Positions 1 through 10,757 of a DNA stretch of 64,000 bases are shown in pieces. A model generated the notes under the pieces. That model ran no database searches, was not told the DNA's origin, and saw only the letters and a list, made by a program, of their open reading frames with translations. This stretch comes from Alnus glutinosa (lineage: Eukaryota; Streptophyta; Magnoliopsida; Fagales; Betulaceae). The DNA lies in NCBI RefSeq assembly GCF_958979055.1, contig NC_084896.1:7692501-7756500 (forward strand), in the 5' to 3' direction. The translations under genes and the position numbers were made by a program. Position 1 is the stretch's first letter. Every line of letters begins with the position of its first letter.

Positions 1-61
1 TCATTGCGATGTTGGACAGATGAAGTTCTTTGTGATTCCAATGCCCCGTTGGTTTAGATAA
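1..61 (+). CDS. Phytocyanin, 3' end only
   Basis: The window opens inside the last exon of a phytocyanin gene. Reading from base 2, about 19 residues precede a TAA at 59-61. They include His-Cys, then Gly-Gln-Met-Lys-Phe-Phe, and end Pro-Arg-Trp-Phe-Arg. This matches the C-terminus of the complete genes at 11767 and 50209, including the second copper His, the disulfide Cys and the Gly-Gln axial-ligand position. It differs at several residues, so it is an older paralogue. The downstream flank (about 150-300) also resembles the 3' flank of the 11767 gene. The rest lies outside the window, so intactness cannot be judged. Confidence 0.85.
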   Translation, partial: HCDVGQMKFFVIPMPRWFR

Positions 62-2013
62 TTAATACAGAAATTAAGTCACAAGGGAAACCTATAAATA
101 TTACTTTGCTCATCTTTTTTTTTTTTTTTTTTTTCCTGGTATTAAATAAGAGTTAATCCTTCCTTCTGAATATTGAGATGATAGTGAATAAATTAAATGT
201 ACCTGCTGTGACTTGGTTTGGATGTTATATATATATATATATATATACATACGGAGCTGTTCTATATATATATAGTTCTGCATTATCCTTGTTGTTACGT
301 TCCTTAATTATTGTATTGTTTTGTTGGCTATATATGTGGACGGAGAAGAATGTTTAAGGTTGTTCTCTTATCTTGATTCTTTAGAACAACCTGAAACATT
401 GATCTTAGTGAAATTAATTGTGATTAATTTGTCAAAAGGGGTAACTAATTAAGGACTAAATTAAGGTACGTTGTTCTCTTCGATCTTTTGAAGGATCGAT
501 CGTAAGGCACCAAAGTCTTCATGGTTATAGTGTCTTAGCTAGCTTGTTCTTCCAAAGACGCTTGGAGTATTGCGGAATTGATCATCTAATAAGTGCTATA
601 AAGTCTATTCTTTTCTTTAACTCAATTTATTTGTTGAATCAAATTAATTAATGTAGCTGCCATTACATTATTTTCCGAAAGTACTGACCAACCCACACTC
701 CAACAGTCAATAAAAATATCTATCATGAGACGACTTGTCGTCACTATTATCATGTTGACGGTCGAGTGTCGTTGATATTGATTATATTAGTGACAACTCA
801 AAATGTGGCCGCTAATGATGATACTCCCAACAACGACAACACTCTCTTCGCTAATTATATGTTTATCACAGACGATATTATCCTCGCTAGTGATAAATAA
901 TTTTTTTTTTTATTAAAAAAAAATAGTGCCAAATATTTTTTTCTTTCTTTTTTTACCAGTTACTGTTTTAATATATTTTTTTATTTCATTTTTATCAATT
1001 ATCTAAATCACACTTATTAATATGCATAAAAAAGAATAAAACAAAACAAAACAAAACAAAAAGAATTCCGATCCACATAATGTTTTAACGAAGTACTACA
1101 CACATGGAAGATGGGATGTTCAGATTAATATTTACAAACTTTTTGTTAAGGCAGTTTCGGTATGCTAGTGGCACAAGCCTTGATAAAGTCATTTCTTCGT
1201 TCATGTAAAGTAATAAATATTAGAAAAAGAGTTCGTCGAGGTGTCAGTTGGTCCCACTTCGATGCTTATGTCAATCTTTAGAGAGAATTTAGATCATAAA
1301 GTCTTCATAATTAATAATTCACCTGAAGAATACCTAGTGGTGTGTATTTATTTATAGGTGGGACTTCAACTGTTTAATCCGGATAAATTGGGAACTGATT
1401 CTCTGACTCCGAAATTTCTTCCTGAATTCCTTGGGATCCGGACAGTCCGATTATCTTAGGATTTGATGCTCTCGAGATATTTCTGACTTCTAGTGAAATT
1501 ATTGATTAGCCTTAGCCTTTACTTCTTGATCACGGGCCTTAATCTTAATCTTCTAATGTAGCTTGATGGATTAATGTTAATAAATAAGCTTGTATGAATT
1601 AAATAAGCCCATTTATTAATTATTGAGAATATTTTCCAATACTGCTCAACAGTTGGACTATTCTTTTTACACTATTCTAGTGATCAAGTCACTCACACGT
1701 CAACCATTGATCATCTCCTCATTTCTCGTGCACTTGTCTAATCTAGGTCTAATGGCTCCGTTTGACAACCCTCTATCCTCCTTTAAATCCCTTTCTTTAT
1801 TTTCACTTATTCTAAAAATTAAAACCAACTTTATATATATATATATTCGCATTAACAATTTTTTATTACTATTCAAATAAGAAAAAAACTCATTATAATA
1901 CATTTTTTTTCCCACTTTCTCATACAAATTCTTTCTATTTTATATTACATCAATAACTTCTTACTATCACTAAAAAAAAAAATTCACCTCAAATATAGAA
2001 GAAAGGGGTTGTC
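62..2013. other. AT-rich intergenic DNA, no gene seen
   Basis: The first 250 bases are the 3' flank of the partial phytocyanin gene, with a poly-T run near 117-134 and a short AT repeat near 227-246. The rest is AT-rich. A patch at about 720-900 has GTCGTC/GCTAAT-type short motifs resembling the eroded repeats at 4400-4860, so it may be transposon debris. The short open frames around 1623-1927 have no recognisable family and contain low-complexity sequence. Confidence 0.6.
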
Positions 2014-2025
2014 AAACGGGGAATA

Positions 2026-2500
2026 GGATCCTCTCAATTTCAAATAAAATTAATACTATCTATTTTATGGTTAGGATTTAAAGTCGATGCATTTAATGGT
2101 ATACATGATTTTACATTATTTAAATTTTTTAAAAGACTTGTAAATATTGACTTCATATACACCATTAGATACATCACTTTAAGTCTTGACCTTTTATTTG
2201 AAATAGATAGGATTCTATTCCATTTGACTTCATATATACCATTAAATGGTTAGATGCACCAATTTTAAATCTTGATCTTTCATTTAAAATAGATAGTATT
2301 CATTTCATTTAATGAAATTGATACTATCCATTTCAAATGAAAAAAAAAATTGATGTATCTAATGGTGTATAAGAAGTCAATATTGACACGTTTTTTAAAA
2401 ATTTAAATAATGTGAAATCATGTACACCATTAGATGAATTAACTTTAAATTCTAACCGTAAAATAGATAATATTCATTTCAAATAAAATGAAAAGGATCC
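2026..2500. mobile_element. Long-TIR MITE-like element
   Basis: Both ends carry GGATCC followed by a long imperfect inverted repeat: the left end reads inward through TTTCAAATAAAAT, ATCTATTTTA and GGTTAGGATTTAAAG, and the right end carries the reverse complement with scattered changes. Similarity continues about ten bases outside each GGATCC. A second inverted pair lies inside (about 2180-2340). There is no coding capacity. This structure fits a non-autonomous DNA transposon; no convincing target duplication was found, so the superfamily is open. Confidence 0.6.
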
Positions 2501-2510
2501 GATTCCGTCA

Positions 2511-3595
2511 ATCGGGCTAATGTTCTTCTCTATTAATATCAATTTCAGAAAAACTCATTATGAGCAAAGTTTTCAGGACACTAATTATGGTGAGACAGAC
2601 TGAAAATGAGAAAAAAAGGAGAGGGAGAGTGCTTCACGGGTCTTAGGATCCATCAACACCATTGAATGTGAAGTCCCATCCATAAAACCATGTTTTTCTT
2701 GGAATACATATGTGGGTGTTTTCCACTTAATTTATGCTAACAATAGAAATTAACTGACATCTTTCTGCTGTGCAATACATCAGGAATCACAACCAATAAC
2801 ACAACAGCCACGTACACCCGAAAACACAAGAATTTACATGATTTTCCTAGAGTACAGTTTGAGGCACGTTTATGGATGAAAACGATAAAACAGAAATTCA
2901 TGCCAAAGATAATTGTAAAGAAAAACAATACTTAAAACCCAAAAATCCACAGCTCCAATATATTCAAATTTTATACTAGCTCTCATAGAAGTGTGGGCGG
3001 CTCGGGCTTAGACTTGCAAGTTAGGCGGTCGTCTAAGGGCGCCACAATTGAATAAGGCTCAAACTAATAATTATATAATAACATTTATACATATAAAAAA
3101 ATTAAAAAATTAAGGCTCGGAAAAACATTTTAAGGCTCTAATATGGTAAAAAGTTAATAAAATACTCTTTAATTAAGGCCCACACTTAATAATTGTACAA
3201 TAACGATTATTTCCAAAACAAATTTTAATACTCTAATATGGTAAAAATTTAATAATTAATGCCCTCAATCATGGCAAAAGTAATTACAAATTGAAAGTCT
3301 AAAAAAAAAATCCATAAATTCTTGGAAAGTCATACTTTTTTACTCTTTTTTAAAAACCTCATTTTTACATTCATGAAATTAGTTTAATGTGCATTCTCTA
3401 ACGTTTATTTGAATTGAATGTTTAGAAAAATATGAAAAGTTTTCAAAGTGGATAAATTTTCATTGTTTGCGTTGTGCATAATAGATATAATTACACAATT
3501 GATAAGTCTTTGATGTCCAACAATTTTTTCCGCATTATGTTTTATTACAAATCAATCGTTATACAACTTATTTTCATTTTTCTCTTTATTTTTCT
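2511..3595. other. AT-rich intergenic DNA, no gene seen
   Basis: I see no recognisable coding region. The stretch contains scattered AAGGCTC/CTCTAATATGGTAAAAA direct repeats (about 3050-3260), which suggest an eroded repeat. It ends where homology to the second duplication copy begins. Confidence 0.5.
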
Positions 3596-3904
3596 TTAAA
3601 TCGTATTATTTCATGTGTTTTGAATCAAGTGATAAGATATTCTATATCTAATAAGTTATACATATATATACACACACACACACATTTTACAAATAGAAGA
3701 AAGTGCTCTAATTGACATATTAAACAAAAAGATATATAATAATTATTTTATAATTTAATTAATATTCAAATATAAGAAATGGCCTCACTAAATTATTTAT
3801 TTTAACTCTAATTCTTAAGCCCTAAAATATCAAAGAGAGCAGAAAAATAATGAGACTATGAGTCCGTTTGATAATAAGATTTCGCAAATAAAAAAGTGCG
3901 ATTT

Positions 3905-4326
3905 TAAACTTTATTTTTGAGAGGTGTGTGGTGGCTATTACGTACATATAATAGACCAGTTGAATTTTCGGTAGATCAAATGCTGATTTAAGGTGGATTT
4001 CCAGTAGAACCTAGAAGCTATGACCGCAGAACAAAAAAAAAAAAAAATAATAAAATAAATTTAAGAACTTCATATTCAAACTCAGGCATGATTAAAAAAA
4101 AAAAATTAATGATTCTGAACATGCAGTTTGGACAAAACCGTCTAGAATTGGTTTAGGAAAAATCGTATAGAATTCTTGACGCTTGTGCCCAAACTTTCCA
4201 GAATTTATTTTCTAGACGCTTTTTTTTTTAGACGGTTTCAAAACTATCTAGAATAAACTGACGGTTTTTCACCTGTTTTGGACGATTTTGTTTAAAACCG
4301 TCCAGACTAAAAGAATTTTTGCAGTG
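3905..4326 (+). mobile_element. Eroded CACTA-type terminus (copy A)
   Basis: This stretch has several GACGGTTT and AAACCGTCCAGA subterminal motifs and ends near TTTTTGCAGTG. It closely matches 46985-47320, which ends in GTAGTG, and the right part of the CACTA element at 29903-31158, including the stretch around 'GTAGAACCTAGAAGCTATGA'. It is therefore the 3' end of a related non-autonomous CACTA element that lost its other end before the segmental duplication. Confidence 0.7.
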
Positions 4327-5095
4327 TGCCACTTGATTTGTTTTTCAATACATACGCTCAGTTTAGATTAGAACAGAAAAACTCTTCTCTAATGTGCATT
4401 TCGGTGTTTATTTTGTTGTCGCTAATGTGAATTTCAGAATAACTCATTAGCAAAGACTATAGCTGTCGCTGATGTCAATTTTAATTTCTTTTTTCAATTT
4501 CATATTAACTCAGAGTCGTCGCTAATGTGAATTTTATTAAAATTGATGTCAATTTTAATTTGTTTTTCAATTTCATATTAACTCATCAACGACGAGTGAA
4601 TTCAGAAAAACTCATGGTCGCTGATGTGAATTTGAATTTGTTTTTTCAATTTCATATAAATTCATTTGCCCATCAGCAACGACATTGTCGTTAGTATAGT
4701 AATAGAGAGCATATCAACAATAATGACAACATGTCGTCGCTAATATGCATGTATCAAGATATTAATTTGATATTCATTGTATTAAGGACGAGACATGGCT
4801 AATATGTCTTAAGAAAATAATTATTTATACCTTTAGCGAACGATGACATAAAAATAAATTGGAAAAAAAATACACATACCTCTTTCAAACTACAATTTCT
4901 TGCATTGTCAATGTCATCCATAAACTACCAGTAATTAATGTCAATGCCCTCTCTAAACTTCCAAAAACTATTAATGTCCCCAAACACCGTGAGATTACAT
5001 GGAAAGTTGTTACTTAATTGTATTATGTGATATTTGAAAAGATTTCTTGATCTCGAGAAATATATTATATAAACCGGATATACATCTATATATGG
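4327..5095. other. Repetitive AT-rich DNA, no gene seen
   Basis: Between 4400 and 4700 the phrases GTCGCTAATGTGAATTT and TTTCAATTTCATATTAACTCA recur three or four times, giving a weak tandem structure that is kept in copy B (47410-47900). It may be subterminal repeat debris of a DNA transposon. No open frame of note. Confidence 0.5.
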
Positions 5096-5099
5096 GTAG

Positions 5100-5445
5100 A
5101 AGGTTTTATTGATGCAAATTGGGCAGGTTCTCCCTCAAGTAGACGATAGCTACTACAAGATATTATACGTTCTTAGACAGTAATCTGATCACTTGAAAAG
5201 TAAGAAATAGACAATAGTGGCACAATCAAGTACCGAAGCATAATATAGGGCAATGGCTCATACTACCAGTGAGCTAATGTGATTACAACATTTTTTTCCC
5301 AGCTTTTCATGGAAGGACCAAGTATATTAAGGTTGATTGTCATTTTATTGGAGATAAAATACACAATAGAGATAAAATGACAATCAACCTCAATATACTT
5401 GGTCCTTTCATTGTGTATTGAGGTTGATTGTTACTTAATTGAAGG
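5100..5445 (+). pseudogene. Copia RNase H relic (copy A)
   Basis: In shifting frames the sequence reads as the C-terminal RNase H of a Copia polyprotein: a 'DANWAGSPS' motif near 5113, then a 'TRYYTFLDSNLIT'-like stretch, 'STEAEYRAMAHTTSELM' near 5225-5280, and an eroded 'VDCHFI' stretch near 5333. Frameshifts and stops break it. A purine-rich tract (GAAGGGGAC) at 5441-5449 abuts the LTR-like start at 5450, as expected for a polypurine tract. Part of the region (5310-5405) is also an inverted repeat built on GGACCAAGTATATT. The relic is shared with copy B, so it predates the duplication. Confidence 0.75.
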
Positions 5446-5449
5446 GGAC

Positions 5450-5543
5450 TGTTAGAAGAGCTACTTAGGTTAAAAGAGTGGTAATTAATACGAATTTTAA
5501 TCTGTTACAGGGTTTTATTTTGGTCTTTGTATTGAATTTCACA

Positions 5544-5632
<89 letters not shown>

Positions 5633-5773
5633 ATTGTTATAGCATATATTATGCACAAAACATTGTTTTACGCCAGGGTTTGCTTGGGAAGAAACTTGAG
5701 GAAGAAGAGGCTATTTTGTTTTCTACGTAGCCTTAAGTCTTACCTCATAACTAACACATACACATCCTTAACA
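5450..5773 (+). repeat. Eroded Copia 3' LTR (copy A)
   Basis: It follows the polypurine-like tract directly, begins TGTTAGAAG and reaches CCTTAACA at 5773, so TGTT/AACA ends are plausible. It contains a long TA microsatellite at 5547-5629. The same segment, with a much shorter TA run, is at 48656-48945. The left part of the parent element survives only as the RNase H relic. Confidence 0.6.
5547..5629. repeat. (TA)n microsatellite
   Basis: About 41 uninterrupted TA units. The matching place in copy B (48760-48780) has only about ten, so the tract changed length after the duplication. Confidence 0.95.
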
Positions 5774-5800
5774 TTTCTAGAATTATTTTGACGATCTAAT

Positions 5801-6151
5801 TGTTAGATATTAGGATGAAAGATGAATAAGCAATAGTCTTCTCTATGCAGCTGTGAGGTTGAAAAGAGGTAACAACAAATGAGATAGTATGGATTAAAAA
5901 CTGATCTGAATAATTCATTGAGAAACACATTTAAATAGACTCCAACTAAGAAACAAACAACCCTACAAACTAGGACCCACTAGACCACAACTAATAACAA
6001 CATGGACCATTATGTAACTAGAACTCCTAATTAAACTAAAGGACTCAATGTACAGTAAGATAAACTATATATAACAAACGATAATGCTTAATACATGACT
6101 CACATAATTAGCTAAGAAATAGGAACACTAACTTCTGCATTATTTCTAACA
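5801..6151 (-). repeat. Copia 3' LTR
   Basis: It starts TGTTAG and ends CTAACA, a perfect 6-bp terminal inverted repeat. Compared by eye with 10177-10531 it has roughly ten substitutions and four or five short indels (AT, TATA, CACTAA types), so the insertion is not brand new. Confidence 0.95.
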
Positions 6152-6162
6152 CTCCCCCTTAA
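6152..6162 (-). promoter_or_regulatory. Copia polypurine tract
   Basis: On the minus strand this reads TTAAGGGGGAG directly before the TG of the 3' LTR. That is the expected position and composition for the plus-strand primer. Confidence 0.85.
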
Positions 6163-6596
6163 TGCAGAAAGTTTACAACTCCTAACATGTCTCTAAAACG
6201 AATGAATTTATCCGAAGGAACGGGCTTTGTGAATATATCTGCAAGTTGATCATCGGTACCACAGTAGGACATTTTGATGCTTCCTTTGTCAACCAATTCT
6301 CTAATAAAATGATGTCTTGTCTCTATATGTCTTGTGCGGCTGGGAGACATCGGGTTCTTTGTCATTGCAATGGTGGACTGATTGTCACAATGGATAATTG
6401 TAGCTTCCTGTTTATGCTGCTTCATGTCTTCCAAAATTCTCCTTAGCCAAACAGCTTGACAAGCTGTTGAAGTTACAGTAATATACTCAGCTTCAGAAGA
6501 TGACAATACAGTAGATGGTTGCTTCTTTGAGCTCCAAGCAATTGCTGCTGAACCAATGTTAAAGACGTACCCTGTTGTACTTCTACGATCATCCAA
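6159..6596 (-). pseudogene. Copia RNase H segment
   Basis: This is the C-terminal RNase H of the polyprotein, which would degrade RNA in the RNA/DNA hybrid. Visible motifs are 'DDRRSTTGYVF', 'WSSKKQ', 'LSSSEAEYI' with the catalytic Glu, 'HCDNQS' with the next Asp, and the C-terminal 'ADIFTKP'. The segment is open for about 145 codons and ends in the normal place close to the polypurine tract. A frameshift near 6596-6660 separates it from the reverse transcriptase part, so it could not be made as part of one polyprotein. Confidence 0.9.
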
Positions 6597-6648
6597 TGAA
6601 CCTGCCCAATCACTATCAGAAAAACCACATAGTTCAAAACTAGTAGTA

Positions 6649-7888
6649 TTAGTATACCAAAGACCATAGGAGCATGTCGATCCCCTTCACATATCTCAGC
6701 ACCCTTTTGGCAGCACCATAATGAAGCTTGCTTGGACTTTGCATGAATCTTGACAAGAGACTTGTAGCTTGCATTATATCAAGCCTGCTATTTGTTAAAT
6801 ACAACAAACTTCCAACCAAACTTCGATAAATACCAGCATCAACTTTTTCTTCTCCATCATTCAAACTGAATTTCTGATTTGTGTTCATAGGAGTCTTCAT
6901 TGGGTTGCAGTCATGCATCCCAAGCCTTTCAAGAAGTTCACTTGCATACTTCATTTGAGACATATAAATTCCTTCATCACATTGCTTCACTTCCAGCCCA
7001 AGAAAATAACTCATCAAGCCAAGATCAGTCATTTCAATTCATTGATCATAATGCTTTTGAATTCTTCCAACAAAACAACACAATTGCGGTGTATATAAGA
7101 TCCACATAAAGACATACAATAAGTACCTCATTGTCCTTTCTTGTTTTGACATACAAGGTTGGCTCACTTTTACTTCTTTGGTACCCATGTCGCTCAAAAT
7201 GCCCATTAATCCGATCATACCAAGCCCTTGGTGCTTGCTTTAAGCCATAAAGGGCCTTAGCTAACCTGTACACTTTCATTTCCTCACCTTCCACTTCATA
7301 ACCTTGTGGTTGATGCACAAACACTTCCTCATACAAAACACCATTTAAAAAGGCTGATTTGACATCAAATTGATAAATATTCCATTTTTTATGAGCTGCT
7401 ATAGCTAAAACAGTTCTAATGGTGTCAAATCTAGCTACCGGAGCAAAAGTTTTGTCGAAATCAATACCTTCATGTTGCATGTATCCTTTTGCAACTATTC
7501 GAGCCTTGTACTTTTGAATTGTGCCATCTGATTTGTATATAATCTTGTAGATCCACTTCAACCCGACAACTTCTCTTCCATTTGGCACATCTATCAGTTC
7601 CCATGTCTTGTTTTTCTCCAAAGACTTGATTTTTTCATCGCTGGCAACACACCATTCTTTGTCTTGGACAGCTTCTTGGAAGTTTTTTGGCTCATTAACT
7701 TGAGTGAATTGACATCTTTCACACCTCTCATATATCTCTGTCAAGTCCTTCACCTTTCTTGGTGGTGGTTCAGGAGAAGAGAAAGATGAAGAGCTTGAGG
7801 AATGAGATGGGCTGTTTCTAGGTGTGAAAGGACTTGATGGATTTGATGAGTTGCTTCCACCTTCTTGCTCCATTGGCTCATCCACCAA
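6649..7888 (-). pseudogene. Copia reverse transcriptase segment
   Basis: This is the RT domain of the Copia polyprotein, in two frames. The first (7888-7046) holds 'WELIDVPNG', '[11 protein letters not shown]', '[10 protein letters not shown]' and '[11 protein letters not shown]'. The second (7032-6649) holds 'MTDLGLMSYFLGLEV' and 'GSLLYLTNSRLDIM'. At 7100-7108 the active-site motif, normally Tyr-Val-Asp-Asp, reads Tyr-Val-Asp-Leu: one Asp codon is missing. A frameshift follows immediately. Both changes would abolish activity. The upstream part includes a Ser/Pro-rich linker (7740-7870) between integrase and RT. Confidence 0.93.
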
Positions 7889-7915
7889 GGCATCATTCTC
7901 TTGGATTGTTAAATT

Positions 7916-9119
7916 TCAATTCCAAGCATTTTTCTCATCAAACAAAACATCACGACTAACAATCAGTTTTTTTGTAAGAGGATCATAATACCTATATCCT
8001 TTGGTCTCCATACTATAACCCATAAATATGCATTTCACACTATTATCTTCCAGTTTGTGCCTCTTTTGAGAAGGAACGTGAGCATAAGCAATGCAACCAA
8101 AAATCTTAAAATAAGTTACCTTGGGCTTCCATCCATGCCAAGCTTCAAAAGGAGTTCGGTGTTGCAATGCTGATGTAGGACTCCGGTTAAGTAGGTAGGC
8201 AGCTGTATGAACAGCTTCAGCCCAAAAGATTTTTGGAAGTCCTTTGGCTTTAAGCATGCATTTAGCCATTTCCACAATGCTTCTATTTTTCCTCTCCGCC
8301 ACCCCATTTTGTTGAGGGGTGTAGCTGGCTGTCAATTGCCTTAAAATGCCAAAATTTGCACAAATACTGTCAAACTCCTTGGAGAGAAACTCACCACCAC
8401 GATTAGTCCGCAAAATCTTCAAAGAGTTACCACTTTGTTTCTCCACTTGGTTCTTGAACTTATTGAAAATTAGAAAAGCTTCAGATTTTTCCTTGACGAA
8501 ATAAACCCAAGTCATCCTGCTATAATCATCCACAAAGACAATAAAATACTTTCTATTGTTAAGTGAGGGAGTTTGCATAGGCCCGCAAATGTCTGTATGC
8601 ACCAATTCAATTTGTTTTGAGGCCCTTCTTGCTTCCCCCTTTGTAAAAACATTGCGATGATGCTTTCAAAATACACAACTCTCACATAAATTATCAACAT
8701 GCTGAATTGAAGGCAAACCATCCACCAAATTATTTTCACCCAAAAGTTTCAAGCTTCTAAAATTCAGATGTCCATATCTATAATGCCACAACCAATTTTC
8801 ATCTAAAAATGAAGCCTTAAGTGCTTGCCCAGCAAGATTTAGAGGAAAGATTTTGTTTTTAGCCAATAGGGACATGGACTAACAACTGCTGCTTGGTTTT
8901 GTCTTTATACACGTAACATGATAAATCTTCAAAAACAAGAGAATAACCTTCTTCTAAAAATTGCCCAACACTTAACAAATTTGTATCCAAATCAGGAACA
9001 TACAAAACATTGTATATGCTGTCCATTCCACATGAATTCAGCTTTATGTTACCTTTGCCTTGTGTTGCACGTATGGTTCCATCACCCATCTTCACTCTGC
9101 TGGTCACAATTTTATCCAA
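7916..9119 (-). pseudogene. Copia integrase segment
   Basis: Three overlapping pieces make up the integrase. The piece at 9119-8859 follows the protease. The piece at 8875-8666 has the HHCC zinc-binding domain ('LWHYRYGHLNFRSL', 'LCESC'). The piece at 8605-7916 is the catalytic core: 'VHTDICGP' has the first Asp and 'NGVAERKN' the Glu. At 8402-8404 the second catalytic residue, in a 'LRTDRGGEF'-type motif, is Asn instead of Asp, through an AAT codon. The family uses an Asp-Asp-Glu triad, so this enzyme would be dead even without the frameshifts between the pieces. Confidence 0.92.
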
Positions 9120-9133
9120 GCTAGTGAAGGCTT

Positions 9134-10155
9134 CTAAGCTGTCATGTGATTACTGCACCCACTATCCATGTACCAAACATCTGGAACACATTTTTTAGAA
9201 GAATAACAAGCAAGAAACAAACTTTCTGTTTCATCTTTCTCTTTCTCTTCAGCAAAGTTTGCTTGTTTTTCTTTGAGCCTACAATACCTCTCTATATGGC
9301 CATACTTCTTACAGTAATAATATTGAGGCTTTCGGTAAGAATTTTCACCTTTGTCACCACCTCCATTGTGATATTGGTAGTTGCTACTTGAACGACCACC
9401 ACCTCGACCACCTCTTTTGCCAAGAAAAAAATGGCCTCCACGCCCTCTTGTGGTTGAACCCTTGCCGGTAGACTCACTAGTGCTACCACTTGTTTTGCCT
9501 TTGGAAAACTGCAATTTAGTATGGAATGCATTTTCTATAGAATTTTCTTTATATCTTTTCATCTTGTTTTTATGAGATTGCAGGGAACCAAATAATTCAT
9601 CAACTGTTAGCAGACTTAAATCCTTAGATTCTTCTATGGCAGCCACAACATGGTCATACTTCATAGGCATACTTCTCAGAATTTTTTCAACAACTTTCTG
9701 CTCGATCAGATAAATTTTCACCAAATTTTATTATTTGATTCACAATATCCAGTGTATTAGAGAAATAATCATGCATGGAATCCCCTTCTTTCATCATCGA
9801 ACTTCCAAAATTTATGCGAAGAGTTTGAAGTTTGATTGTCAATACCTTAGCATTACCTTGATACCCATTCTGTAATGCATCCCAAGCATCCTTTGATTTT
9901 GTTGCAGCAGCAATTCGAGGATAGATGGATTCATCCACAGCTTGTTGAATGAAAAACAGAGCCTTGGCATCTCTCTTCCGAAGATCTCTGAAAGTGTCTG
10001 CTGAAACGCCAGTTTCAGAATAAGCATTTCTCCACCAAATCCCACAAGTCTTGGGAAATAAAGAGAGTCTTCATCTTTGTGCTCCAAATGTCATACCCAG
10101 CTCCTTGAAAGAGTGGGAGTGATGGTTGCGAGGGGTTAACATCGTTGCTAGCCAT
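9134..10155 (-). pseudogene. Copia gag and protease segment
   Basis: The Met at 10155-10153 lies seven bases past the primer binding site and opens 'MASNDVNPSQPSLPLFQG', a typical Copia gag start. The frame is lost near 10020 and again near 9700-9720. The downstream gag part has a Gly/Arg-rich stretch and a zinc knuckle whose first Cys is Tyr (YYYCKKYGHIERYC), so metal binding is doubtful. The aspartic protease begins at 'VWYMDSGCSNHM', with the Asp-Ser-Gly motif intact, and is cut by a stop near 9134. Confidence 0.9.
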
Positions 10156-10162
10156 CAACCTA

Positions 10163-10174
10163 GCTCTGATACCA
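10163..10174 (-). promoter_or_regulatory. Copia primer binding site (tRNA-iMet)
   Basis: On the minus strand it reads TGGTATCAGAGC, two bases after the 5' LTR. This is complementary to the 3' end of plant initiator tRNA-Met, the usual primer for plant Copia elements. Confidence 0.93.
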
Positions 10175-10176
10175 AA

Positions 10177-10531
10177 TGTTAGATATTAGGATGAAAGATG
10201 AATAAGCAATAGTCTTCTCTATACAACTGTGAGGTTGAAAAGAGGTAACAACAAATGGGATAGTATGGATTAAAAACTGATATGAATAATTCATTGAGAA
10301 ACACATTTAAATAAACTCCAACTAAGAAACAAACAACCCTACAAACTAGGACCCACTAGACCACAACTAATAACAACATATGGACCATTATGTAACTAGA
10401 ACTCCTAAACTTAAGGACTCAACGTGCAGTAAGATAAACTATAACAAACGATAATGCTCAATATATACATGACTCACATAATTAGTTAAGAAATAGGAAC
10501 ACTAACACTAACTTCTGCATTATTTCTAACA
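10177..10531 (-). repeat. Copia 5' LTR
   Basis: It has the same TGTTAG/CTAACA ends as 5801-6151 and is 355 bp against 351 bp. It carries the promoter side of the element for minus-strand transcription. Confidence 0.95.
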
Positions 10532-10544
10532 TAATTCCAAGCTT

Positions 10545-10757
10545 TTGAGTCATGTTACTTGTCCTATTCGATCTTCGAAACTACTCTGTTGTTCATTGGA
10601 TATTTTGAACTTAACTGAACCCTGCTCAATGTGGCAGGGTGCAATGGAAAATGTATTGAAAAGAAGCTCATTAATGCTTGTGCTTGACGGCTATGTTGTT
10701 GAATTGGACCAACATTCAAGGGATCTTATCCTGTGGCTATGTATATTGTATGCATGA
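10545..10757 (+). CDS. Hypothetical short frame, duplicated at 48996
   Basis: A 70-codon open frame whose latter half ('MENVLKRSSLMLVLDGYVVELDQ' region) is kept almost unchanged in copy B (48996-49199). It is preceded by TGTGGCAG, which could be a splice acceptor, so it may be a leftover exon rather than a gene of its own. I recognise no family. It lies about 1 kb upstream of the stellacyanin-like gene. The near identity of the copies reflects the recent history of the whole block and is no proof of coding. Confidence 0.25.
   Translation: MSHVTCPIRSSKLLCCSLDILNLTEPCSMWQGAMENVLKRSSLMLVLDGYVVELDQHSRDLILWLCILYA

Larger units (their letters stand above)
5801..10531 (-). mobile_element. Copia LTR retrotransposon, complete but defective
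   Basis: The element is complete and runs on the minus strand. It has two LTRs (5801-6151 and 10177-10531), a tRNA-iMet primer binding site, a polypurine tract and gag-protease-integrase-RT-RNase H in Copia order. It is flanked by TAAT at 5797-5800 and 10532-10535; a 5-bp duplication would be more usual. Copy B has the uninterrupted site (GATCTAATTCC) at 48969-48972, so it inserted after the duplication. The reading frame is broken in at least six places and key catalytic residues are altered, so it cannot move on its own. Confidence 0.97.

Noticed and set aside
5465..5656. Ile/Tyr repeat protein
   Set aside because: Translation of a TA microsatellite; similar cases at 52000-52100, 53797-54009 and 58646-58906.
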